A stretch of DNA of 64,000 nucleotides from Oscillospiraceae bacterium (lineage in GTDB: Bacteria; Bacillota; Clostridia; Oscillospirales; QAMX01). Shown piece by piece: positions 8,070-17,516 of the stretch. Positions within the stretch are counted from its first letter, which is position 1. Each line of letters begins with the position of its first letter. The notes under the pieces were generated by a model. That model saw only the letters and a program-made list of their open reading frames with translations, searched no databases and was not told where the DNA came from. Made by a program: the position numbers and the translations under genes. Where the stretch lies: the NCBI GenBank assembly GCA_015067825.1, contig SVLQ01000005.1:1-64000 (forward strand), in the 5' to 3' direction.

Positions 8070-9728
8070 ATGCTGATTTCTAAATTTTGCGAGACAGATT
8101 TCTCCTCGTACGAGGATTTTAAGGCGCGGTTTGAGATCCGTGTCCCCGAAAATTTCAACTTTGCCTACGACGTGATGGACGAGCTGGCGGCGACCAAGCC
8201 CGATGCACGTGCGCTTGTCTGGTGCGACGACAAGGGCGGGGAAGTGACGCTGACGTTCGGCGACATGAAGCGCCTTTCCGATAAAGCGGCGTCAATGTTC
8301 GCTTCTTACGGGATCGCCAAGGGCGACGTGGTCATGACGCTTCTTCGAAGCAAGTACCAGTACTGGATTTGCGCGCTGGCGCTGCATAAGCTGGGGGCGG
8401 TCTTAGTGCCGGCGACGCATCAGCTCGTAGAGAAGGACCTGAAGTACCGCTTCAACGCCGCGGGTGTCAAGGCGGTCGTGGCGGTCGGCGATGCGCGGCT
8501 TTTGGCGGCGATCGACAATGTGAAGGCCGAAACGCCAACGCTGAAGCACCGCTTTGTGGTCGGTGCGGCGTCGGAAGGCTGGATCGACTTTGACGCGGCG
8601 ATGGAAGCGGCCTCGGCCGAATTCGTGCGCCCGACCGGAGAGATGGCGACGACGAACGACGATCTGATGCTGATGTACTTCACCTCCGGCACGACCGGTA
8701 TGCCCAAAATGGTCGTCCACGACTTCCGTTATCCGCTCGGCCACATCTTAACGGCGAAGTTCTGGCAGAATCTGCAGCCGGGCGACCTGCACTTCACCCA
8801 CGCCGATACCGGCTGGGCGAAGACCTCGTGGGGCAAGATCTACGGCCAGTGGATCAGCGAAGCGGCGATCTTCGTCTACGACTACGAGAATAAGTTTAAG
8901 CCGACCGACCTGCTGCACGTGATCGAAAAGCACAAGGTGACGGTGTTCTGCGCACCTCCGACGGTGTTCCGCTTCCTGATCAAGGCGGATATCGAAAACT
9001 ACGACCTCTCCAGCCTGCGTCACTGCTGTATTGCGGGCGAACCGCTGAACGCGGAAGTTTACAATAAATGGAAGGAAATCACCGGCCTTGAGCTCCGCGA
9101 AGGCTTCGGCCAGACGGAAACGGCCGTTCTGATCGCCAACTTCCCGTGGATCGCCGCCAAACCCGGCTCCACCGGCCGTCCCAGCCCGCACTTCAACGTC
9201 AAGCTGATCGACGAAAACGGCGACGAGGTCGAACCCGGTGACGAAGGCGAGATCTGTATAGACATCTCCAACGGCAGACCGGCGGGTCTTACCTGCGGCT
9301 ACTACAAGAATCCGGAGAAAACGGCGGAGATCATGTACGACGGCTGGTATCACACCGGTGATATGGCGTGGATGGACGAAGACGGTTACCTTTGGTTCGT
9401 CGGCCGCGCCGACGACGTGATCAAGTCGTCGGGCTACCGCATCGGGCCGTTTGAGGTCGAAAGCGCGCTGGTCGAGCACCCCGCCGTTCTGGAAGCGGCG
9501 ATCACGGCTGTGCCGGATCCTGAACGCGGCCAGATCGTCAAAGCGACTGTTGTTCTGGTGAAGGGCTATACGGCGTCCGATGCGCTCAAGAAAGAACTGC
9601 AGGATCACGTCAAGCGCACCACGGCTCCGTACAAATACCCGCGCATCATCGAATTCGTCGACGAAATCCCGAAAACATTCAGTGGAAAGATCAAACGGGC
9701 AGAAATTCGCAAGAACGACGGGAAATAA
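8070..9728 (+). CDS. AMP-forming acyl-CoA ligase
   Basis: A 552-residue adenylate-forming enzyme that activates a carboxylic acid with ATP and CoA to acyl-CoA, AMP and pyrophosphate. It shows the P-loop TSGTTGMPK (205-213), the GEGFGQTE motif, the hinge YHTGDMAWMDEDGY, the CoA-binding SSGYRIGPFEVE and the C-terminal catalytic lysine in FSGKIKR (K540). Overall it resembles the medium-chain and branched-chain acyl-CoA synthetases related to acetyl-CoA synthetase, including archaeal enzymes that prefer 2-methylbutyrate. Because the operon is under a valine-type T-box, isobutyrate or another branched acid is an attractive substrate, but this is inference. The start ATG has gagg upstream. A terminator follows at 9844. 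Confidence 0.88.
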   Translation: MLISKFCETDFSSYEDFKARFEIRVPENFNFAYDVMDELAATKPDARALVWCDDKGGEVTLTFGDMKRLSDKAASMFASYGIAKGDVVMTLLRSKYQYWICALALHKLGAVLVPATHQLVEKDLKYRFNAAGVKAVVAVGDARLLAAIDNVKAETPTLKHRFVVGAASEGWIDFDAAMEAASAEFVRPTGEMATTNDDLMLMYFTSGTTGMPKMVVHDFRYPLGHILTAKFWQNLQPGDLHFTHADTGWAKTSWGKIYGQWISEAAIFVYDYENKFKPTDLLHVIEKHKVTVFCAPPTVFRFLIKADIENYDLSSLRHCCIAGEPLNAEVYNKWKEITGLELREGFGQTETAVLIANFPWIAAKPGSTGRPSPHFNVKLIDENGDEVEPGDEGEICIDISNGRPAGLTCGYYKNPEKTAEIMYDGWYHTGDMAWMDEDGYLWFVGRADDVIKSSGYRIGPFEVESALVEHPAVLEAAITAVPDPERGQIVKATVVLVKGYTASDALKKELQDHVKRTTAPYKYPRIIEFVDEIPKTFSGKIKRAEIRKNDGK

Positions 9729-9843
9729 GTCTGAAATAAACGGAAATATACTTTTTGTTGTCATAACGACGTAGAAAAATACAAATAGTTTATTGACGTT
9801 ACAAGTGTTGTTGAACTTGCACAATAAACTTTACTACCTAACG

Positions 9844-9870
9844 AAAAACGGCGCTTTCGGCGCCGTTTTT
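9844..9870 (+). terminator. Intrinsic terminator after the acyl-CoA ligase
   Basis: AACGGCGC / GCGCCGTT stem with a five-base loop, flanked by A and T runs (AAAAAC...GTTTTT). It closes the T-box operon. Confidence 0.9.
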
Positions 9871-10026
9871 CTCTTTGGGAGAAGAGAAAAAAACTGCACA
9901 AAGCCCGAAAAAGCATATCTGTCAATTTGACTGAATAGAGTTTTAGAAGATAGGTTTTATTTGTTGCAATTCAACATAGACGGCGAAATTAATAAAAGTT
10001 TAATATCAACAATTTGCTTACAGCTC
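9871..10026. other. Intergenic stretch before the large operon
   Basis: A/T-rich non-coding DNA between the terminator and the next promoter. I see no gene, and no clear operator palindrome, in it. Confidence 0.4.
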
Positions 10027-10055
10027 TTGACAAATTGCCACAAATAAAATATCAT
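10027..10055 (+). promoter_or_regulatory. Promoter of the DUF5696-type transport operon
   Basis: TTGACA, 17-base spacer, TATCAT. It leaves a 5' untranslated leader of about 220 bases before the solute-binding protein. The leader contains short T-rich runs and a GCCGGAAACGGCGG segment, but no riboswitch class I recognise. Confidence 0.6.
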
Positions 10056-10283
10056 ATTATATGAGCATATTGGACTTTTTTACGGTGAAGCGACGAAAAA
10101 GTGTAAAAAGTGACAGAATAAACAGCTTCTCAAGGGGTTACGGCGTGTTTTCACGGTGTAAATCTTTGATTTATTCTTTTTTTGCGTTAGTGCAAAATAC
10201 ACAAACACTTTTTCGGGCCGGAAACGGCGGGTTTTGCCGTAACAGTCTTATGAAAAGTATCCTGAAGAGGAAAGGGTGGAAGC

Positions 10284-13200
10284 ATGCGGAAGTTTACCAA
10301 AACAGGCGAAAGCCGGACAGCATTCTTCAGCAGAGTGAGAAAGAAACTCACTCGCAGTGTCGAATTCCTTCTCGCGGCGGCTATGCTCATGTCCGTCGCA
10401 ACGGGCGCGCTGAATGTCAGCGTGAGCGCGGCAGAGGGGATCGAATCAGTCGACAAAACGTTTGCCTCGAACAACTTCAAAGAAGGCTCGTATGGCTGGT
10501 ATGAAAGCCAGCACGCCGACAAGCCGCAGTATCAGGGCGATGATATCGTCATTCCTGCTGCCGACTATGTCGACACGAATATGAACCTGAAAGTGTTCGC
10601 CGAGTATGAAGGCCTGCAGAATGTCCTTCTTGTTCCGGAAATGTCCATCGAACAGGAAGAAGCCACTGCCGGCAATACCGGCAACGAAAGTGACCTCGAA
10701 CTGGTCGACTACGACCCGGCTTTTGTTTCCTACAAAGTGACGGTTCCGGAATCGGCGATGTACGAGATCTACTTCAAGTATTTCCCCGTCGAAGGTAAGG
10801 GCGCGGACATTGAACGCGAAATCTACATCGACGGCGAACTCCCGTTCATCGAATCTACTTACCTCGCGTTCTCCCGTATTTGGAAGGACGTTGAGAAAGT
10901 CGGTACCGTCTTTGATACGGCCGGCAACGAAATTCGTCCTTCTACGGTTGAAGCTCCGGAGTGGACGACGAAGTACCTGAATGATGACCGTGGCTACTAT
11001 TTCGATTCGTTCAGCTTCTATCTGGAAGCCGGCGAACACGAAATCAAAGTTGTCTCCATTAAGGAGCCGATGATGCTCGCGGAAATCGGCGTCGGCAATG
11101 AGCCCGAACTGAAGAGCTATGCCGAAGTCAAGGCGGAATATGCCGCCAACGGTTATGTTGCCTCCAACGGCCAGACCGTGAAGATCGAAGCGGAAGATAC
11201 CTACAAGAAGAGTGCTTCTTCTCTGTATCCGTATCACAGCCGTTCCTCCGTCAGCACGACCGGTATGAGCGGCAGCTTCACCTACGACCACACGCAGGTT
11301 AACGTTATCGGCGGCGAACGCTGGGAACAGGCCGGCCAGTGGATTTCGTGGTCTTTGACGGTTCCGGAAAGCGGTCTGTACACGATCTCGCTCCGCGGCC
11401 GCCAGAATGTCAACAAGGGTGAATCTTCGGGTCGATGCCTGCGTATCAACGGCGTCGTTCCGTTTGAAGAAGCCGAGAACTGCGCGTTCTACTACGACGC
11501 GGACTTCCGCTTCTACACGCTTGGTGATGCCGAAGTCGGTGAAGCGTTCCAGTTCTACTTTGAAGCCGGCAAGACCTATGAAATTCAGCTGCAGGCGAAC
11601 CTCGGTATCATCGAAGATCTGGCGCGTCGTCTCGACACGTCCGTTTCTGCTCTGATGACGGTCTACCGCCGCTTGCTGATGCTCATCGGCAACGAACCGG
11701 ACCTTGAACGCGACTACAACTTCCATATGTACATGCCGGAAGAACTGGCGATCATGGGCGAACAGGCGGATGAGCTGATGGCGATCCACAACGAAATGCT
11801 CGAGCTCACCGGCGAACGTACTTCTGATATGGCCACGTTGGAACGCTCCGCGGAACGTCTCTACACGATGTCCACGAAGCAGCACCTGATTGCCAAGAAC
11901 TTCACGCAGTTCAAGAGTGACGTTTCCGCCATCGCGGAATTCATTCTCGACCTGAACTATCAGCCGCTGGAAGTCGACTACTTTATCGTCGCTTCCCCCG
12001 ACGCTGAACTGCCCGAAGCCAATGCCGGCTTCTTCGCCGGTCTCGGCCACGAGCTGAAACTGTTCATCTCCTCGTTCACGACGGACTACACCGCCATCGG
12101 TTCCGAAAGCAGCGCCGAAGACGCGATCACCGTTTGGTTTGCTCCGACCGCGACGGGTAACGCCAACACGCTCTCCGTCGTCGGCGGTGGCCGTGAACAG
12201 GCGCAGATCCTTAAGCAGATGATCGATGACGACTTCCGAGTCAACAATCCGGATATTCCGGTCAACCTCCAGCTGATCGACCTCGGCGCACTGCTGCCGG
12301 CGACGCTGGCCGGCAAAGGCCCGGACGTCGCACTGCAGGTTGCGGGTACCAACCCGGTCCAGTACGCGATGCGTGGCGCGGTCGTTGACCTCGCGCAGTT
12401 TGCTGACTTCGAACAGGTCGCCGATCGTTTCTTCGACAGTTCGCTGGTTCAGTTCACCTATCAGAACGGTGTCTACGCGCTGCCGGAAACCCAGACCTTC
12501 CAGGTTATGTTCTACCGTACCGATATTATGGATGAACTCGGCCTCGAAATTCCGGAGACCTGGTCTGACGTCTACGACATCATCCCCGAACTCCAGAACA
12601 ACTACATGAACTTTGGCTTCCCGGCCAACGTCAACAACTACTACACGCTGCTGTACCAGAACGGCGGTACGCTCTATCGCGGCGAAGGCGAAACCCTCGG
12701 TTATGCCACCAACCTCGACTCGCAGACGGCAATCGAAGCCTTCATTGCCTACGTCGACCTGTACCGCAGCTACAAGATCGACCTGTCGATCGACTTCCAG
12801 AACCGCTTCCGTACCGGTGAAGTTCCGATCGGTGTTTCCGACTTTACGACGATGAACGCCCTGAGCGTTACCGCGCCGGAAATCCGCGGTCTGTGGGACT
12901 TCGCTCTGGTTCCGGGTATCGAACGCGTTGACGAAGAAACCGGCGAAACCTTCATCGACCGTTCCGTCGCGACCAGCGGTAACGGCTGTATCATCCTTGC
13001 GAAGTCCGAGCATCAGGCCAACGCTTGGGAATTCCTCAAGTGGTGGACCTCTGACGGCGCGCAGTCGAGATACTGCCTCGAAGTTGAAGCGACGATGGGT
13101 ATTGCGGCTCGTATCCCGGCGGCGAATATCAACGTCATCGAACAGCAGGCCTGGACGATGGACGAATACAAGCTGCTGATGGCGCAGCGCTCCTGGGCCG

Positions 13201-13388
13201 AAGGTGTTCCGGAAGTTCCGGGCGGCTACTACACCACCCGTCACATGGACAACGCCTTCAACCGTACCTACACCGAAATGACTGACCCGCGCGAAACCCT
13301 GCTCGACTACATTGATGATATCAATAACGAGCTTACCAAGAAGCGTACGGAAATGGGTATCCCCACCGTCGACGATATCATTGAGTAA
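10284..13388 (+). CDS. Very large solute-binding protein with carbohydrate-binding modules
   Basis: A 1034-residue exported protein. A signal peptide occupies residues 1 to about 50 (hydrophobic FLLAAAMLMSVATGAL, cleavage near VSAAEG); there is no lipobox cysteine. Two beta-sandwich regions, roughly residues 60-270 and 290-450, look like CBM6/CBM35-type modules (each has a VPESxxYxI strand). A helical linker follows. From about residue 608 to the end it is a family 1 sugar-binding protein (LAGKGPDVALQ, YALPETQTFQVMFYRTDIMDELGL). Ordinary family members have about 420 residues. It probably captures an oligosaccharide for the downstream permeases. The ATG follows aggaaagggtgg and is the first gene of the operon. 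Confidence 0.85.
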   Translation: MRKFTKTGESRTAFFSRVRKKLTRSVEFLLAAAMLMSVATGALNVSVSAAEGIESVDKTFASNNFKEGSYGWYESQHADKPQYQGDDIVIPAADYVDTNMNLKVFAEYEGLQNVLLVPEMSIEQEEATAGNTGNESDLELVDYDPAFVSYKVTVPESAMYEIYFKYFPVEGKGADIEREIYIDGELPFIESTYLAFSRIWKDVEKVGTVFDTAGNEIRPSTVEAPEWTTKYLNDDRGYYFDSFSFYLEAGEHEIKVVSIKEPMMLAEIGVGNEPELKSYAEVKAEYAANGYVASNGQTVKIEAEDTYKKSASSLYPYHSRSSVSTTGMSGSFTYDHTQVNVIGGERWEQAGQWISWSLTVPESGLYTISLRGRQNVNKGESSGRCLRINGVVPFEEAENCAFYYDADFRFYTLGDAEVGEAFQFYFEAGKTYEIQLQANLGIIEDLARRLDTSVSALMTVYRRLLMLIGNEPDLERDYNFHMYMPEELAIMGEQADELMAIHNEMLELTGERTSDMATLERSAERLYTMSTKQHLIAKNFTQFKSDVSAIAEFILDLNYQPLEVDYFIVASPDAELPEANAGFFAGLGHELKLFISSFTTDYTAIGSESSAEDAITVWFAPTATGNANTLSVVGGGREQAQILKQMIDDDFRVNNPDIPVNLQLIDLGALLPATLAGKGPDVALQVAGTNPVQYAMRGAVVDLAQFADFEQVADRFFDSSLVQFTYQNGVYALPETQTFQVMFYRTDIMDELGLEIPETWSDVYDIIPELQNNYMNFGFPANVNNYYTLLYQNGGTLYRGEGETLGYATNLDSQTAIEAFIAYVDLYRSYKIDLSIDFQNRFRTGEVPIGVSDFTTMNALSVTAPEIRGLWDFALVPGIERVDEETGETFIDRSVATSGNGCIILAKSEHQANAWEFLKWWTSDGAQSRYCLEVEATMGIAARIPAANINVIEQQAWTMDEYKLLMAQRSWAEGVPEVPGGYYTTRHMDNAFNRTYTEMTDPRETLLDYIDDINNELTKKRTEMGIPTVDDIIE

Positions 13389-13402
13389 AGGAGGACGACA
13401 TC

Positions 13403-14368
13403 TTGGCTGAAATCAATAAGACTGCCGGCAGAGTTCCTGTGCAGAATACTGCGTGGCAGAACATTGTGAAGTATTTCAAGTACAAGTGGACGGAAATCAA
13501 AAAGGCTCGCGCCTATTACCTCTTCATTCTTCCTTACGGCTTGATCTTCACGACGTTCATTGTTATCCCTGTTGTTGTCTCTGTCGTTTTGAGCTTTACT
13601 GCGTTCAACATGATCCAGAATCCGCGTTGGATCTTCATTGACAACTACTACCAGCTGTTCATGGTCGACGACCTGTTCCTGACGGCTCTCAAGAACACGC
13701 TCGTCTTCTCCGTTATCACCGGTCCTATCGGCTACCTGATGTGCCTGGGATTTGCGTGGCTGATCAACGAAATGCCGCCGAAGGTTCGTGCGGTCATGAC
13801 GCTCCTCTTCTACGCCCCGGCTATCTCCGGTAACAGCTTCGTTATCTTTACGTTCCTCTTCTCCGCCGACGAATACGGCTTCCTGAACTCCCGTCTCCTG
13901 AACTGGGGCTTCATCACCGAAGCGGTTCCATGGCTGAAAGCGGAACAGACCATTCCCGCCTGCGTTATCGTCGTTATCCTCTGGATGTCGCTCGGTACCG
14001 GCTTCCTTTCGCTCATCGCCGGTCTCCAGAGCGTTGACCGTCAGCTTTACGAAGCCGGCGCGATCGACGGTATCAAGAACCGTTGGCAGGAACTTTGGTA
14101 CATCACGCTGCCTTCCATGAAGCAGCACCTGATGTTCGCCGCCGTTATGACGATTACCAGCTCGTTCGGTATGGGTTCGATGATCACCTCGCTCGTCGGC
14201 TTCCCGTCCCCGAACTATGCTGCGCACACGATCGTCCACCACCTCGAGGACTACGGCAACCTGCGTTTCGAAATGGGCTACGCCTCTGCGATCGCAACGA
14301 TGCTCTTCCTGCTGATGGTCGGTTGTAACCAGGTCATCCAGAAGCTCCTCAGAAAGGTAGGTACCTGA
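13403..14368 (+). CDS. Sugar ABC permease, MalF type (first pair)
   Basis: A 321-residue inner-membrane protein with about six transmembrane helices, of the carbohydrate uptake transporter 1 family. The cytoplasmic EAA loop, EAGAIDGIKNRWQELWYITLPSM, marks the docking site for an ATPase. It should pair with the next gene and receive substrate from the binding protein just upstream. The start is TTG with aaggagg eight bases before it; no nearer ATG exists. It lies 14 bases after the binding protein and 2 bases before its partner. Confidence 0.92.
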   Translation: MAEINKTAGRVPVQNTAWQNIVKYFKYKWTEIKKARAYYLFILPYGLIFTTFIVIPVVVSVVLSFTAFNMIQNPRWIFIDNYYQLFMVDDLFLTALKNTLVFSVITGPIGYLMCLGFAWLINEMPPKVRAVMTLLFYAPAISGNSFVIFTFLFSADEYGFLNSRLLNWGFITEAVPWLKAEQTIPACVIVVILWMSLGTGFLSLIAGLQSVDRQLYEAGAIDGIKNRWQELWYITLPSMKQHLMFAAVMTITSSFGMGSMITSLVGFPSPNYAAHTIVHHLEDYGNLRFEMGYASAIATMLFLLMVGCNQVIQKLLRKVGT

Positions 14369-14370
14369 TC

Positions 14371-15270
14371 ATGGCGACAAAACTTGAGACTCCGAAGAAG
14401 CGTTTTCACTTCTTTAAATCCAAGGCGGGTAACCGTGTCAACCGTTCGACTTCGGGTGACTTGGGCGTTTTGATCTTCCTGATCTTCTTCGCAGTGATCA
14501 TGGCCCTCCCGCTGTACTACGCGATCATTCAGTCGCTCAAGCCGCTGAATGAACTGTACATCTTCCCGCCGCGTCTGTACGTTACCGACCCGACGATGGA
14601 CAACTACGCCGACCTCTTCCGCTTGATGTCCAACTCTTGGGTTCCGTTCTCCCGCTACATCTTCAATACCGTTATGATTACCGTTGTCGGTACGTTCGGC
14701 CACATCATCCTCGCGTCGATGGCTGCGTATCCGCTTGCGAAGTATCGTTTCCCTGGCAGCACGGCGTTTGCGAATATCGTCCGCTTCTCGCTGATGTTCA
14801 ATGCGACCGTTCTGACGATTCCGGCCTACATCATCATGGCTGCTCTCGGCTGGATCGATACCTACTTTGCGGTTATCATTCCTGCGTTTGGTACGTCCCT
14901 CGGTCTGTACCTGATGCAGAACTTCATGACTGACCTGCCCGACGCGCTGTTCGATGCTGCGAAGATCGACGGTGCGAAGGAAGGCAGAATCTTCTGGAAG
15001 ATCGTTATGCCCAACGTTAAGTCCGGTTGGCTCACGCTGATGATCTTCTCCGTGCAGTCCCTGTGGAATACCAACAACGGTATGTACATCTACAGCGAAC
15101 CGCTCAAGACCCTGCCGTACGCGATCAGCCAGATCACGAGCGGTGGTTACGCCCGCGCCGGTGCTTCGTCCGCGGCCGTCGTCATCATGATGCTCGTTCC
15201 GATCACAGTCTTTATTATCTCCCAGAGCAACGTTCTCGAAACGATGGCGAAATCCGGTATTAAAGAATAA
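14371..15270 (+). CDS. Sugar ABC permease, MalG type (first pair)
   Basis: A 299-residue membrane protein with about six helices and the EAA-type loop FDAAKIDGAKEGRIFWKIVMPNVK. It should form a heterodimer with the MalF-type permease directly upstream. No gene for the cognate ATPase is present in the operon, so a shared MsmX/UgpC-like ATPase encoded elsewhere is expected, as is common in Bacillota. Confidence 0.92.
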   Translation: MATKLETPKKRFHFFKSKAGNRVNRSTSGDLGVLIFLIFFAVIMALPLYYAIIQSLKPLNELYIFPPRLYVTDPTMDNYADLFRLMSNSWVPFSRYIFNTVMITVVGTFGHIILASMAAYPLAKYRFPGSTAFANIVRFSLMFNATVLTIPAYIIMAALGWIDTYFAVIIPAFGTSLGLYLMQNFMTDLPDALFDAAKIDGAKEGRIFWKIVMPNVKSGWLTLMIFSVQSLWNTNNGMYIYSEPLKTLPYAISQITSGGYARAGASSAAVVIMMLVPITVFIISQSNVLETMAKSGIKE

Positions 15271-15287
15271 AAGGAGGTCGAGTCCGA

Positions 15288-16865
15288 ATGCGGAAAAGAA
15301 TTCTCGCAGTACTCATGTTGCTGATTATGTTTGCAACAATGGCAGTGTCGGTCTTGGCCGCGCCGCCCACGAAATCCTACTACTACAACCCCGAAGGTCT
15401 GCCGGTCAGCGCACCGAACCCGTACTCCTTTGACGTCGAAATCGACGGCAACAGCTACGGCATCGGCCAGTTCATTGAACCGGAAGACATGATCGTTGAC
15501 AGTGATAACAACATCTATATTCTCGACTCGGGCAATAAGCGTGTTGTTATCTTCAACAGCGACAAAGAACTTGTCCGCGTGATCACCGAGTTCATGTACA
15601 AGGGCGAAGCTCTTGAGCTGAACGGTCCGCAGGGCCTGTTCATCTACGAACACTTCGACAACAAGATGCTCTATGTTGCCGACACGGAAAACAGCCGTAT
15701 TTTCCGCTGCGACCTGCAGTACGAGCTCAAGGGCGAAGTTGCAGTCGATGCCCCGGTCATCGTTGACAAAATGTACACCAAGCCGACGATCGACATCATC
15801 GCCGCGGAAACCCCGTACTACCCCACCAAATTTGTCGTTGACCGTGCGGAGCGTATCTTCGTTCTCGGCCGTACGATCAACCGCGGTATCATCAAGCTGA
15901 CGGAAGACGGTGCCTTCGACTCGTTCTTTGGCGCCCCGGACGTTCAGTATACCTTTGCCGAAAAGATTTGGCGTATGATCTCCACGGATGCCCAGCGTGA
16001 AAAGATGCTGAAGTATGTTCCGACGGAATATTCGAACATCGCAGTCGACACGCGCGGCTTCATCTACGTGACGATCTCCAACATCGACCGTCAGAAGTTG
16101 TATGCTACGTTTAATTCTGAACCGACCGACGTCGATGGCCGTAAGCAGGTTGCCGTTATCAAGAAACTGGCAGCCGACGGTACGGATATCCTCGCGAGAA
16201 CCGGTATCTTCCCGCCGGTCGGCGACCTTTCGGTCTTTGACCCGGAAGCGACGGAAGCGGTTCTTGCCGGTATGTCGTCGTTTGTTGACGTTTGTATCAA
16301 CAACTACGACGTCTACACGATCATTGATGACCAGCGCTGCAAAGTCTTTACCTACGACAACGAAGGCAACATGCTCTTCTGCTTCGGTGGTAAGGGTACG
16401 CAGTACGGTACGTTCCAGAAGCCGGTTGCGGTCTCCTACTTCAAGGATAACCAGGTCTGCATTCTGGATAAGCGTTCCGCGTCTGTCTCGTTCTTCCAGC
16501 CCACCGACTACGGTGCCAACATCCTCGGTGCTGTTCAGGCATACAGCGACGGTGAATACGAGAAGTCCGAAGAGATGTGGGTTCGCGTTCTGGAAATGAA
16601 CTCCAACATGACGCAGGCCTACTCCGGCGTCGGTAAGTCGATGCTCCGTGCCGGTGAATTCAGAGAAGCGATGCAGTGCTTCAAGATCGCTAAGAACCTC
16701 GAGTACTATTCGAAGGCCCTTGAAGAATACATCTCCGAACTGATCGGCAACAGCTTTACGTACATCTTCTTGGTCATTGTTGGTGCGTACCTGCTCTTCA
16801 CGGGCTTCAAGGCGGTCAAACGTTTCAGAAGATTCCTGCGTGAAGGCGTTAAGAAGGTGGTGTAA
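15288..16865 (+). CDS. Anchored NHL-repeat and TPR protein
   Basis: A 525-residue exported protein. A signal peptide covers residues 1-24 (ending SVLAAPP). A beta-propeller of NHL-type repeats follows (repeated segments such as DMIVDSDNNIYILDSGNKRVVIFN and PQGLFIYEHFDNKMLYVADTENSRIF), then a TPR-like helical hairpin (residues about 415-480), one transmembrane helix near 488-508 and a basic cytoplasmic tail. The propeller and TPR would thus face outward, tethered next to the permeases. This combination suggests a scaffold or carbohydrate-contact protein, not an enzyme. Start with aaaggaggtcg. Its exact role is unknown. Confidence 0.75.
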   Translation: MRKRILAVLMLLIMFATMAVSVLAAPPTKSYYYNPEGLPVSAPNPYSFDVEIDGNSYGIGQFIEPEDMIVDSDNNIYILDSGNKRVVIFNSDKELVRVITEFMYKGEALELNGPQGLFIYEHFDNKMLYVADTENSRIFRCDLQYELKGEVAVDAPVIVDKMYTKPTIDIIAAETPYYPTKFVVDRAERIFVLGRTINRGIIKLTEDGAFDSFFGAPDVQYTFAEKIWRMISTDAQREKMLKYVPTEYSNIAVDTRGFIYVTISNIDRQKLYATFNSEPTDVDGRKQVAVIKKLAADGTDILARTGIFPPVGDLSVFDPEATEAVLAGMSSFVDVCINNYDVYTIIDDQRCKVFTYDNEGNMLFCFGGKGTQYGTFQKPVAVSYFKDNQVCILDKRSASVSFFQPTDYGANILGAVQAYSDGEYEKSEEMWVRVLEMNSNMTQAYSGVGKSMLRAGEFREAMQCFKIAKNLEYYSKALEEYISELIGNSFTYIFLVIVGAYLLFTGFKAVKRFRRFLREGVKKVV

Positions 16866-16868
16866 AAG

Positions 16869-17501
16869 ATGGCGACTCTTTGGAAACAGTTACGTTATTC
16901 GACCCATGTCATGTTCCACCCGTTCGACGGTTTCTGGGATTTGAAGCACGAACACCGCGGCAGCACGAAGTCCGCTACGGTCATCGTTTTACTCCTGGTC
17001 CTCAACGGAATCCTGTCGACGCAGTTCACGGGCTTCCTTTACAACCCGGATTATGACGGCGTCAGCCTCAATATCCTCAGCGAGTTCTTCTCCACGGTCG
17101 GTACATTCCTTCTGTACTGCATCGCCAACTGGGCTCTGACGACCCTGATGGATGGCGAAGGCCGCTTCAGCGATATCTACATGGTCAGTGCTTACGCACT
17201 GATGCCGATGGTTCTGCTGGGCATCCCGCTGACCTTCATCAGCAACGCGATGTCGCTCGACTATGCGGCATTCTACTCGATCGTCAACGCGATCATCTAT
17301 GTCTGGTGCGGCTTCCTGCTCCTGAGCAGCCTGCTCGTTGTTCACCAGTACACGCTCGGCAAGACGCTCCTGACGGCCATCCTGATCGTTGTCGGTATGG
17401 CGATCATCGTCTTCCTGGGCCTCCTGTTCTTCAACCTGATTTCGCAGTTGGTCGGCTTCATCGTCGAACTGTACTGGGAAATCTCGCTCAGATTCTTCTA
17501 A
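16869..17501 (+). CDS. YIP1-like multi-pass membrane protein
   Basis: A 210-residue protein with about five hydrophobic segments beginning near residue 36 and a short N-terminal cytoplasmic region (HPFDGFWDLKHEHRGS). The FDGFWDLK motif followed by membrane helices is typical of bacterial proteins annotated as YIP1 family. It lies 3 bases after the NHL protein and 15 before the DUF5696-like gene, so it is translationally linked to them. A role in assembling or anchoring the transport complex is plausible but unproven. Confidence 0.7.
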   Translation: MATLWKQLRYSTHVMFHPFDGFWDLKHEHRGSTKSATVIVLLLVLNGILSTQFTGFLYNPDYDGVSLNILSEFFSTVGTFLLYCIANWALTTLMDGEGRFSDIYMVSAYALMPMVLLGIPLTFISNAMSLDYAAFYSIVNAIIYVWCGFLLLSSLLVVHQYTLGKTLLTAILIVVGMAIIVFLGLLFFNLISQLVGFIVELYWEISLRFF

Positions 17502-17516
17502 AGGGGAGGTGTTTGG

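Noticed and set aside
10061-10504. Short plus-strand ORF across the operon leader
   Set aside because: It overlaps the promoter and leader, and has no binding site; the binding-protein frame fits much better.
10446-13244. 932-residue minus-strand ORF
   Set aside because: Antisense to the large binding protein, which has a signal peptide, recognised domain and binding site.
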